DNA of 64,000 bases from an uncultured Collinsella sp. (GTDB lineage Bacteria; Actinomycetota; Coriobacteriia; Coriobacteriales; Coriobacteriaceae): contig CALAMG010000003.1 of the NCBI GenBank assembly GCA_937925715.1, positions 1 to 64,000 of the forward strand. The letters run 5' to 3'. Positions 41,716 to 49,929 of this stretch are shown in pieces. Within the stretch, counting starts at the first letter, position 1. Every line of letters begins with the position of its first letter. The notes beneath the pieces were generated by a model, which saw nothing but the letters and a program-made list of their open reading frames with translations, did not search any database and was not told where the DNA came from. The translations under genes were made by a program, and so were the position numbers.

Positions 41716-43677
41716 CTAGTTGGTCGTACCGGAATCGTCGCCCGTGCTCGTGCCCGAGCCCGAGCCCGAACCAGAAAGTGCGACCGTCAGCGTAATCGTG
41801 CTGTCGGTGGACTGCTTTCCAGTGGGGGAGACGCCCGTAACGGTGGCATCCTCGTTACCGCTTACGGGATTGCCGTTCTGGTCACAGAAGCCAATGTTAT
41901 AGAAACCGGCGTTGTTGAGCGCGGTAACGGCGGCGGAAATGCTCTTGCCGTACAGGTTGCCCGGGACGGTGGCCTTGCCGGACTTCTTGGCAATGACGAC
42001 GGTAATCGTGGCGCCGGGCTTCTGCTTGCCGCTGGGGTTCCAGCTGATCACGGTGCCCTCGGTAACCGAGTCGTTCTCCTGGTAGCTCACGTCGACGCCA
42101 AAGCCTGCCATATCGAGGGCGTTGCGCGCCTGGGCCTCGGTCATGTCGGTCAGATCGGGGACGGACGTGGTATCCGGGCCGCTCGAGACCTTGTACGAGA
42201 TGGTCGTGCCCTTCGCGACTTCCTTACCGGCTTCGGTGCCCTGCTCAAAGACCTGGCCCTCATCGGCCTCGTTGGCCTGCTCGGAGGCGTTGCCCTTCAG
42301 GCCAACGCTTGCCAACGCGGCTTCTGCTTGGTCCTTGGTCAGGCCGACAAGTTTGGGAACCTCAACCTTTTCGGAGGGCTTGGGGCCCTTGGAGATTACA
42401 AGGTTCACCTTGGTGCCCTTGGCCTTCTTGGTGTTGCCGTTGGGCGTCTGCTCGGCGACCTTGCCCTCGTCGACATCGTCGTTGTAGCTTTGGTCGATGG
42501 TGCCGACCTCGAGGCCGGCTTCCTTGATCAGCTCGACGGCAGTCTGCTGGTCCTTGCCCAGTACATCGGGAACGGTGACCTGCTCGCCGCCAAAGAGTCC
42601 TGTGGCAAAGGCCACCACGATGCCGATGACGGCAACCGCTGCCACCACGGCGGCGATGATCTTGTTCTTGTTGGATTTGGGCTTTTCGACCTCGTAGGAG
42701 CCGGTGGAGCCCGAAACCGAGCTGCGGGCGGTATTCTGGCCGCTCACGCCCGAGACGGGACGCACCATAGCGCGCGTCTGATCGGAAAGCTCGCGAGTCT
42801 TGGTGGCGCCCAACTCACCGGGAGCACCGATGATGCGCGTGGGCTCCGAGATGTTGACGGCACGGCCCGACAGGTAGCTGTTGAGCACCTGACGCAGCTC
42901 GTCGGCGGTCTGGAAGCGGTTTGCCGGGTCTTTCTCCATGCACTTGAGGATGATGCGTTCAAGGTCGGCGTCGACACCGGAGTTGATCTGGCTCGGCGGA
43001 ATAGGCAGCTCGTTGACTTGCTTGAGTGCGACCGAGATAGCGTCGTCACCGTCAAAGGGAACGCGGCCGGTGGCGCACTCGTACATCACGACGCCCAGCG
43101 AGTAGATATCCGAGGTGGGGCCGAGGTCCTGACCGCGGGTCTGCTCGGGGCTGACGTAGTGGGCGGTTCCCAGCACGTTGTTGTCTTGCGTGAGGTGGCT
43201 GTTCTTGGCGCGCGCAATGCCAAAGTCCATCACCTTGATGTTGCCGTCGGGCAGCACCATGATGTTCTGTGGCTTAATGTCGCGGTGGATGATCTCGTGC
43301 TTGTGGGCGACCGAAAGCGCGGAGCTGATCTGCGAGCCGATCTGGGCGACCTTCTTGGGGTCGAGGGCGCCGTGGCTCTTGATGCCGCTCTTAAGGTCGG
43401 TACCGCGCAGGTACTCCATGACGATGTAATAGGTGTCGCCGTCCTTGCCCCAATCGTAGACGCCCACGATATAAGGGGAGGAGAGACCGGCTGCTGCCTG
43501 GGCCTCCTGCTTAAAGCGTGCGGCGAAGGTTGCGTCGCCAGCATACTGCGGCAGCATGATCTTGACAGCAACCGTGCGGTCGAGGACCTGGTCCTGTGCA
43601 CGGTAGACGGTCGCCATGCCGCCTGTCCCCACCTTATCCTTGAGGAGGTATCTTCCCCCGAGGACCCTCTGTTCCAT
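41716..43677 (-). CDS. pknB: Ser/Thr protein kinase PknB with four PASTA domains
   Basis: A 653-residue membrane kinase. The kinase domain (about 8-265) has the Gly loop GTGGMATVY, VAVKIML, the catalytic HRDIKPQN and DFGIAR, and the APE-equivalent VSPEQ. One membrane segment (IIAAVVAAVAVIGIVVAFATGLF) follows a Ser/Thr juxtamembrane stretch. Four extracellular PASTA repeats come next (VTVPDVLG, VEVPKLVG, TSVPDLTD, ATVPGNLYG), which bind muropeptides and lipid II in relatives, then a Ser/Gly/Asp tail. GGAGCAGGA precedes the ATG at 43677. Last gene of the operon; it senses cell-wall status for growth control. Confidence 0.96.
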   Translation of the reverse strand: MEQRVLGGRYLLKDKVGTGGMATVYRAQDQVLDRTVAVKIMLPQYAGDATFAARFKQEAQAAAGLSSPYIVGVYDWGKDGDTYYIVMEYLRGTDLKSGIKSHGALDPKKVAQIGSQISSALSVAHKHEIIHRDIKPQNIMVLPDGNIKVMDFGIARAKNSHLTQDNNVLGTAHYVSPEQTRGQDLGPTSDIYSLGVVMYECATGRVPFDGDDAISVALKQVNELPIPPSQINSGVDADLERIILKCMEKDPANRFQTADELRQVLNSYLSGRAVNISEPTRIIGAPGELGATKTRELSDQTRAMVRPVSGVSGQNTARSSVSGSTGSYEVEKPKSNKNKIIAAVVAAVAVIGIVVAFATGLFGGEQVTVPDVLGKDQQTAVELIKEAGLEVGTIDQSYNDDVDEGKVAEQTPNGNTKKAKGTKVNLVISKGPKPSEKVEVPKLVGLTKDQAEAALASVGLKGNASEQANEADEGQVFEQGTEAGKEVAKGTTISYKVSSGPDTTSVPDLTDMTEAQARNALDMAGFGVDVSYQENDSVTEGTVISWNPSGKQKPGATITVVIAKKSGKATVPGNLYGKSISAAVTALNNAGFYNIGFCDQNGNPVSGNEDATVTGVSPTGKQSTDSTITLTVALSGSGSGSGTSTGDDSGTTN

Positions 43678-43809
43678 TCCTGCTCCTAACATAACTATTC
43701 GCTCAACGATGTGTGTAGTACCTACGATGTGGCCGCTGGGGCCGTGTGGCGCGTTGCCGCTAACTCTTCGGCCGCGGCGCGCCTCGGGTGTCCGATTCGA
43801 TCATGGGCA

Positions 43810-46680
43810 TCACGCTCCCTGTGCGGCAAGCGCCGCGGTCAGGACGATGCCGGCGATCTTGGCGGCCTTGACGTCATGCTTGTCGAAATCCTCCAAGGCC
43901 ACCGAGATGGCGACCGTGGGTGAATCGTAAGGTGCAAAGCCAACGAACATCGAGTTGACGTTGGTGCCGCCAGTCTCGGCCGAGCCGGTCTTGCCGGCGA
44001 CCTTGACGCCGGGGATTTGGGCATCGGTGCCGGTGCCGGACTGGACGACGGCAAGCATGGCCTGCTTGACCTGGTCGGCCGTGGCGGAGCTGACGGCCTG
44101 ACCAAGCGAGCGGGACTGCGTGGTCTTGACCACGGTTCCGTCCGGGGCGAGTACCTGGGCTACAAAGTACGGGTCCATGACCACGCCGCTGTTAGCGATG
44201 GCGGCGGCAATCACGGCGTTTTGCATGACGGTGGTCTGCGGGCCGGGCGTATGGTCCATGCCGACAGGCTGGCCGGCGCCGGCCCAGGCGGTCTCCCACT
44301 CGGTCATGAGCGACGGGTCGGCCATGATGGAGGCCGCGGAGGTCAGGTCTTGGCCGAGCTTTTGGCCGTAGCCAAAGGCGTTGGCAAACTGTACGAGCGT
44401 GTTTGCGCCAACTTCGTTTGCCACCTGGCCAAAGACGACGTTGGAGGACACGGCAAAGGCCTGCTGCAGGCTGATGGTGCCGTAGCTCTCGTTGGCAGAG
44501 TTGGTGACCGGTGCGTTGCCGATGTTCATGGAGCCGGGCGCCTGGTAGGTGCTGGTAAGGCTGGCGGTACCGGTCTCGAGTGCCGCGGAAAGCGTAACGA
44601 CCTTAAACGTTGAGCCCGGCGTGTACAGCGCGTCCATGGCGCGATTGTACATGGAGCCGTCCTCGCCGCCGCCCGTCTGCAGCAGGGCATCGATGTTGGT
44701 GTTGTCGTAGGTGGGCGAGCTGGCACATGCAAGCACCGCGCCGGTACGCGGGTCGATGACCACTACAGCGCCCTTAAAGCCCTTCAGCGCCTGCTCAGCA
44801 GCCGTCTGGATGCGCGAGTCGATGGTGAGCTTGGCGGTGTTGCCCGGCTGGGTCTGGCCCGCGAGCGACGCGATGGCGTTGTTCCAGCTGGAGTAATCCT
44901 TAGAGCCGGTGAGCGTGTCGTTCATGACGCTCTCGATGGCGGTGGTGCCATACTGCTGGCTCACATAGCCAACCACGTGCGCTGCCAGGTTACCGTTGGG
45001 GTAGGAGCGTACGTAGGTGCCGTCCTCCTGCTGCAGCGACTCGGCCAGCGTCACGCCGTCGGACGTGATGATGGAACCGCGCTGGATGTACTTGGAGCGG
45101 GCGATGGTGTGGTTGTTGGTCGGCATGTCCTGATAGTCCTTGGCCTTGATGACCTGGACATAGGTGAGGTTGCCGATAAGGATGGCGAACAGCGCCGTAA
45201 AGGCGAGCACCGCGCGGGTTAGACGGTTGGCAAGAGCAACGCGGCCGAGCACACCGGATTCAGGCGTGTCGAGCAGGCGACGGCGCATGCGCGAGCCGAC
45301 GGAATGGCTGCCGCTGCCGTAGGAAGACGAGGTGGCAAAGCGCGTGCCCGTCGGGGCGGCGGCAGATGCGACCTGATCATCGGTGATGGCGGCCATGGTG
45401 CCGGTGCCGGTAAGCTCGGCCTCGCGTCCGGTCGCCTCGTCACCGGCGCGCAGCAGGAGCGCGACGATGATAAAGCTCGCCAGCAGAGAGGAGCCGCCCT
45501 GGCTCATAAAGGGCAGGGTGACGCCGGTCAGCGGGATCAGGCGGGTTACGCCGCCAACGATCAAGAAGGCCTGGAAGCTGATGGCGGCCGTAAGACCGGT
45601 GGCGCTAAAGGCGGCGAGGTCGGACTTTGCGCGGGCAGCTGTGGTCAGGCCACGCACGGCAAAGAGCATAAACAGGATGAGCACGGCGCCGCCGCCCAAA
45701 AGGCCCATCTCCTCGCCGATAGCCGAGAAGATAAAGTCGGACTCGACGACAGGGATGTTGTTGGCCATGCCGTTGCCGATGCCAACACCGACCAGACCGC
45801 CATCGGCAAGCGAGAAGAGCGACTGGACGATCTGGTAGCCCTGGCCCTGGGCGTCCTTAAACGGATCGAGCCAAACCTGGAAACGCACCTGAACGTGAGA
45901 CAGGAACTTGTAGGCGCCCACGGCTCCAACGGCTAAGAGCGCAAGGCCGATAACGACATACGAAAAGCGCCCCGTGGCAACGTAGAGCATCAGCAAGAAG
46001 ATGGTGTAGAACAGCACGGCCGAACCCAGGTCGCGTTCGAAGACGACGACGAGCAGGCACACACCCCACACGGCAAACAGCGGCAGCAGCAGTCGCAGGC
46101 GAGGGATCTTAAAGCCCAGAATCTTGCGGTTGGAGATGGAGAGCAGCTCGCGGTTCTCGGCCAGGTAGCCGGCCAGGAACAGGACGATAAAGACCTTGGC
46201 GAACTCGCCGGGCTGGATGGTAAAGCCCGCGATGCGAATCCACAGCTTGGAGCCCGAGATCGTGGTGCCGATAAAGATAGGCAGCATCAGCAGAATGATG
46301 CCGATGATGCCAAAGGTGTACTTGTAGCGCATGACCACGTCGAGGTTTTTGACTAGTGCAAGCGTTCCCACCATGAGCGCCACCGAGACAAACAGGATGA
46401 TGAGCTGTGAGATGGCGAGAGCGGGGGCGAGACGCGTCACGAACGTGATGCCGATGCCCGAAAGTATAAATACGATGGGCAGGATGGCGGGGTCGGCACC
46501 GGGCGCCAAGATGCGCACGGCAATGTGGGCCGCGGCAAAGGCGGCAAAGAGGCCGATCGGTACGGCGAGCGTCTCAAAGGAGATGGCAGCGCCCGCGGTG
46601 AGGACGTACATCGCATACAGCAGGATGACGGGGAACGCCGAGGCGATGAGCAAGAGCAGCTCGGTGTTGCGGCGACTCAT
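43810..46680 (-). CDS. SEDS glycosyltransferase fused to a class B penicillin-binding protein
   Basis: One 956-residue chain. Residues 1-420 are a FtsW/RodA-type SEDS polymerase (ten or so membrane segments, IQPGEFAKVFIVLFLAGYL, VFERDLGSAVLF, ESDFIFSAIGEEMGLLGG). A linker of about 80 residues and a membrane segment (AVLAFTALFAILIGNLTYVQVI) lead to a transpeptidase with PGSTFK (SxxK), SSN (SxN) and KTGSAE (KTG), all intact. In Mycobacterium and Streptomyces these are two genes, rodA/ftsW and pbpA, in the same operon position. GGGAG precedes the ATG at 46680. It probably makes and crosslinks septal or lateral peptidoglycan under PknB control. Confidence 0.93.
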   Translation of the reverse strand: MSRRNTELLLLIASAFPVILLYAMYVLTAGAAISFETLAVPIGLFAAFAAAHIAVRILAPGADPAILPIVFILSGIGITFVTRLAPALAISQLIILFVSVALMVGTLALVKNLDVVMRYKYTFGIIGIILLMLPIFIGTTISGSKLWIRIAGFTIQPGEFAKVFIVLFLAGYLAENRELLSISNRKILGFKIPRLRLLLPLFAVWGVCLLVVVFERDLGSAVLFYTIFLLMLYVATGRFSYVVIGLALLAVGAVGAYKFLSHVQVRFQVWLDPFKDAQGQGYQIVQSLFSLADGGLVGVGIGNGMANNIPVVESDFIFSAIGEEMGLLGGGAVLILFMLFAVRGLTTAARAKSDLAAFSATGLTAAISFQAFLIVGGVTRLIPLTGVTLPFMSQGGSSLLASFIIVALLLRAGDEATGREAELTGTGTMAAITDDQVASAAAPTGTRFATSSSYGSGSHSVGSRMRRRLLDTPESGVLGRVALANRLTRAVLAFTALFAILIGNLTYVQVIKAKDYQDMPTNNHTIARSKYIQRGSIITSDGVTLAESLQQEDGTYVRSYPNGNLAAHVVGYVSQQYGTTAIESVMNDTLTGSKDYSSWNNAIASLAGQTQPGNTAKLTIDSRIQTAAEQALKGFKGAVVVIDPRTGAVLACASSPTYDNTNIDALLQTGGGEDGSMYNRAMDALYTPGSTFKVVTLSAALETGTASLTSTYQAPGSMNIGNAPVTNSANESYGTISLQQAFAVSSNVVFGQVANEVGANTLVQFANAFGYGQKLGQDLTSAASIMADPSLMTEWETAWAGAGQPVGMDHTPGPQTTVMQNAVIAAAIANSGVVMDPYFVAQVLAPDGTVVKTTQSRSLGQAVSSATADQVKQAMLAVVQSGTGTDAQIPGVKVAGKTGSAETGGTNVNSMFVGFAPYDSPTVAISVALEDFDKHDVKAAKIAGIVLTAALAAQGA

Positions 46681-46696
46681 AAGCGGCACTCCCTTT

Positions 46697-48496
46697 CTAA
46701 TTCTTATCGGAGGCTTCGGCCTCGGCGGACTGTTCGGCGGTTTTCTCGGAATCTGATTCGGAGGTCGATCCCTGATTGGTGTTGTCGCGAATCGTTTGCG
46801 CGTCGATCACCTGGCGGGTCTGCTCCTCGTCGATCTGGTGGCGGTACTTGGATATCGTGTCCTGCGCATCGTCGACACTTGTTTGCGGAATACCCGCCTT
46901 GAGGCGGTTTTGCGTGTCTTCGGGCAGGTCGGATAGCTTGATGCTGGTTTCGCTTTCGAGCCAGTGGAGCTTGAGTCCGAGCGGCTTGCCGGGCAGGCCG
47001 CGCCAGACGGCGACATTGCCCTGGTAGGTACCCAGGTAGTACGAGCCGGTGACACCCGTGTAGGCCCAGATGCCAGCTGCCAGCACAAAGACGAGGGCCA
47101 GAATGGCGGCGATAGTAACGTTGCGGCGACGCACGCGTTGCGCCTCGCGCATGACGCCATCGTCAACCAGGTCAACGACTACTACGGTCACGTTGTCGTG
47201 GCCGCCGGCGGCAAGCGCCGCGTCCACTAGGTTGTCGACGCAGATTTGCGCGGTTGAGGACTGCGTGGCGATGTTCTCGATATCGCTATCGGGAATCATG
47301 CTCGAAAGGCCGTCGGAGCACAGGATCAGACGGTCACCTTCCTCGATATGCAGAGTGAAGTGGTCGGCATACATAGCGGGGTCCGAGCCCAGCGCGCGGG
47401 TGATGACCGAACGGTTGGGGTGGACGCGAGCCTCGTCTGCCGTGATTTCGCCGGCGTCCACGAGCTCCTCCACGTAGGAGTGGTCGCGGGTCACGCGGAT
47501 GAGCGTGCCCTCGTGGAGCAGGTAGGCGCGAGAGTCACCCACGTGGGCGATGGCGAGCGTGTCGTTTTCGATATAGGCGCAAGTGGCTGTGCAGCCCATG
47601 CCGGGCTTGCCCAGGCCATTCAAGGCAGCCTCGATTACGGCGGCGTTGGCGGCCTCGACGGCTGCCGCCAGGCGTGCGGCGTCGGCAGACTGAGGAGCTG
47701 TCTTGGCAATGGTCTCGACAGCGATAGAGGAGGCTACCTCGCCGGCGGCGTGACCGCCCATGCCGTCGCATACGCAAAAGAGCGGCGACTGCACCAGGTA
47801 GGAATCCTCATTGTGCGGGCGCACACAGCCAACGTCGGAGCGGGCGCCCCACATGAGTTGCGTGGTGGTGCCGGCATCATAGGTCGAGTCGGTCTCGATG
47901 CGCTCCTCGGTTAGGGGTTCAAAGCTCATGGTCGAGCCGGGGTCTTTGAGCTTGGCCTCAACGGCGGCAACGTCGATCTCGGCTGTGTCACCGGGAGAGA
48001 CGGTGTCGGTCTCGGCGTTTGATTCGGAATCGCCGGTGTCCGGGGAGTCGGGCTCCTCGGAAACGCGGGCGGTCGACTCGTCGTCTTGCGGGCTGACGTC
48101 TATAGGCTCGGGCGCCGGCGTAGACGCGGGCGCAACCTCGGACGCCGGGGCCATGGGAAACGCCGGCGCGGCGGGCTCGGGTGCCGCAAACACCGCAGCG
48201 CTCTCGTTGATTGCCGCGGCGACGGGCTCTGCAAAGTGAGCCGGCGCCGGGGTTGCTTCGGGCGCTGTGGGCTGTTCCGCAGCATGTGCGCCGATGGGCG
48301 CTGCTGCGGCATCCTCTTCGCCCTCGTTATCGGCGAGATCCGAAATATCATGCGTTACATGCGAAAGAGGCAGGGAGAACACGGTGTCCTCGGGCTCCAC
48401 GGGTGTGGAGTCCGCCGGAGCGGCGTGGGCCGGTGCAGCTACGGCGGCAGCCGGTGCCTCGGTCATAGTTGCGGACTTGTTCTCCTCGTCGATCAT
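46697..48496 (-). CDS. pstP: PP2C-family Ser/Thr phosphatase (PstP-like)
   Basis: A 599-residue membrane phosphatase. An Ala/Glu/Pro-rich disordered region of about 210 residues comes first, which is absent in PstP of Mycobacterium. The PP2C domain (about 215-455) has SDVGCVRPHNEDSYLV, CVCDGMGGHAAGEVAS, HVGDSRAYLL, LCSDGLSSMI and GGHDNVTVVVVDL, with all metal-binding aspartates. A membrane segment (VTIAAILALVFVLAAGIWAYTGV) and an extracellular tail follow. It reverses phosphorylation by the kinases in this operon. Its ATG overlaps the fhaB stop by four bases (ATGA). Confidence 0.94.
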   Translation of the reverse strand: MIDEENKSATMTEAPAAAVAAPAHAAPADSTPVEPEDTVFSLPLSHVTHDISDLADNEGEEDAAAAPIGAHAAEQPTAPEATPAPAHFAEPVAAAINESAAVFAAPEPAAPAFPMAPASEVAPASTPAPEPIDVSPQDDESTARVSEEPDSPDTGDSESNAETDTVSPGDTAEIDVAAVEAKLKDPGSTMSFEPLTEERIETDSTYDAGTTTQLMWGARSDVGCVRPHNEDSYLVQSPLFCVCDGMGGHAAGEVASSIAVETIAKTAPQSADAARLAAAVEAANAAVIEAALNGLGKPGMGCTATCAYIENDTLAIAHVGDSRAYLLHEGTLIRVTRDHSYVEELVDAGEITADEARVHPNRSVITRALGSDPAMYADHFTLHIEEGDRLILCSDGLSSMIPDSDIENIATQSSTAQICVDNLVDAALAAGGHDNVTVVVVDLVDDGVMREAQRVRRRNVTIAAILALVFVLAAGIWAYTGVTGSYYLGTYQGNVAVWRGLPGKPLGLKLHWLESETSIKLSDLPEDTQNRLKAGIPQTSVDDAQDTISKYRHQIDEEQTRQVIDAQTIRDNTNQGSTSESDSEKTAEQSAEAEASDKN

Positions 48497-48909
48497 CGAC
48501 GGTTCACCTTCATGACCACGTCGCCAATCTGGACTTCGTCGCCCTCACGCAGCGTCGCGGGCTCCACGAGCTGGCGGCCGTTGACGAGCGTGCCGTTAAG
48601 CGAGTTGAGGTCCTCGATGATGAGCGCCGGGCCCTGCAGCGAAAAGCGCGCATGCGAGGCCGAGACGAACGGTTCGTTGATGCAGATGTCCGAAGATGGC
48701 GAGCGACCGACGATGACGGGGCCGAGCATGTCTACGTGGATGCCGCGGATACCGCGCGGACCCTTGTCCACATCAATCGTCCAGATAGCCGAGTCGCGGC
48801 GCTGCCCGCGCACAAGTCCCACGCCGGTCTTCATGACGGCGAACAGGAAGATATAGAGCAGGGCGACCAGGACGATGCGGCCTGCAAAAAGGACGATATC
48901 GATGTTCAT
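48493..48909 (-). CDS. fhaB: FHA-domain membrane protein (FhaB/FipA-like)
   Basis: A 138-residue protein: an N-terminal membrane segment (DIVLFAGRIVLVALLYIFLFAVM) and an FHA domain (about 60-138) with VIVGRSPSSDI, VSASHARF and NSLNGTLVNG, the phosphothreonine-reading residues. In Mycobacterium the equivalent protein binds phosphorylated partners and links PknA/B to division proteins. It overlaps the PP2C gene downstream and starts six bases after fhaA ends, so the operon is tightly packed. Confidence 0.93.
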   Translation of the reverse strand: MNIDIVLFAGRIVLVALLYIFLFAVMKTGVGLVRGQRRDSAIWTIDVDKGPRGIRGIHVDMLGPVIVGRSPSSDICINEPFVSASHARFSLQGPALIIEDLNSLNGTLVNGRQLVEPATLREGDEVQIGDVVMKVNRR

Positions 48910-48915
48910 AAGCGA

Positions 48916-49929
48916 CTATCCCCTAAATTCAAAGGTGCTCAGGCCAAACGTCAGCAGATCGCCGTTGCGCAGCGGGCAGCGCGTAATGCGGCGGTTGTTG
49001 ACGAGCGTGCCGTTGGTGGAATTGAGGTCCTCGATCGACCAATCCGAGCCCGTAAAGGTGAGCTGGGCGTGGCGGCGCGACACGTTGGGGTCGCGCAGGG
49101 CAATGTCGGAAACTGAGCGCTCGCGACCGATGGTCACCTGTGCGGAGGTGATGCTATGGCTCTCGCCGCTCACGACGTCGACGAGCTGGGCGAGCGGGCG
49201 CTGCGGGGCGCGAGTGCTCGCCATGTTGGAGGCGATGCCGGCTGCGGCGCCTAGGCCCACGGCGGCACCGGTCGCGGCGGCTCCGCCCATGCCGGCAAGC
49301 GCGTCGCGCGAGACGGTCTGAGGCACCGGGATGGGTGCGGCGGCGGGGTCGGGGACGCTAGGCGCGAAGGGGTCTGCCACGGCAAGCGGGTCGGGAGCGG
49401 CGGTGCGAGGCGTCGGCTGTTGCTGGGGCATGGCGGCGGGGCGCTGCTGCTGCGGGGCAGCAAACTGCTGCTGGCCGGCGCGCGGGGCGCTGGCGGCACG
49501 GCTTGCCGCGGAGTTGTTCTGGCCCAGGCCGTTCTGATAGGCGCGCTCTTCTTCGTACAGGCGGCCGAGCGTGGGGGCATCGACGTTCTCGGCAAAGACC
49601 GAGAACTTGCCGGCGCGCAGCTGCGGATCGATCATAAAGCGCACGAGGGGCTCGCCGACAAAGACATAGCGGCGCTTTTCGGCCTGCGCCTTCACAAACT
49701 CGCGGACCTCGCGCGAAAGCTCGGGGTAGAACGGGGCGAGCATGGGATCGTCGTCGGCGGCGATCAGGATGGTATAGAGTGCCGGCGCCGTGTTGACGCC
49801 GTTGATCACCAGAGTCTGATCCTCCATGTCGCGAGCGGCCTGCTTGGCAAGCTTCTTAAAGGAGAACGGGGCACGGGTGGCACCGAAGATGCCGGCCACG
49901 TGGTCCTCGAAGATGTTCAGGAAGTTCAC
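48916..49929 (-). CDS. fhaA: FhaA-like protein (DUF3662 + FHA)
   Basis: A 337-residue cytoplasmic protein. The N-terminal domain (about 1-120: FEDHVAGIFGATRAPFSFKKLAKQAARDMEDQ) is DUF3662, a middle Gln/Pro/Ala-rich linker follows, and the FHA domain (about 245-337) has VTIGRERSVSDI, VSRRHAQLTF and NSTNGTLVNN. The actinobacterial FhaA binds the phosphorylated pseudokinase domain of MviN to regulate peptidoglycan precursor export. The start is GTG overlapping the upstream kinase stop by four bases (GTGA). Confidence 0.93.
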   Translation of the reverse strand: MNFLNIFEDHVAGIFGATRAPFSFKKLAKQAARDMEDQTLVINGVNTAPALYTILIAADDDPMLAPFYPELSREVREFVKAQAEKRRYVFVGEPLVRFMIDPQLRAGKFSVFAENVDAPTLGRLYEEERAYQNGLGQNNSAASRAASAPRAGQQQFAAPQQQRPAAMPQQQPTPRTAAPDPLAVADPFAPSVPDPAAAPIPVPQTVSRDALAGMGGAAATGAAVGLGAAAGIASNMASTRAPQRPLAQLVDVVSGESHSITSAQVTIGRERSVSDIALRDPNVSRRHAQLTFTGSDWSIEDLNSTNGTLVNNRRITRCPLRNGDLLTFGLSTFEFRG

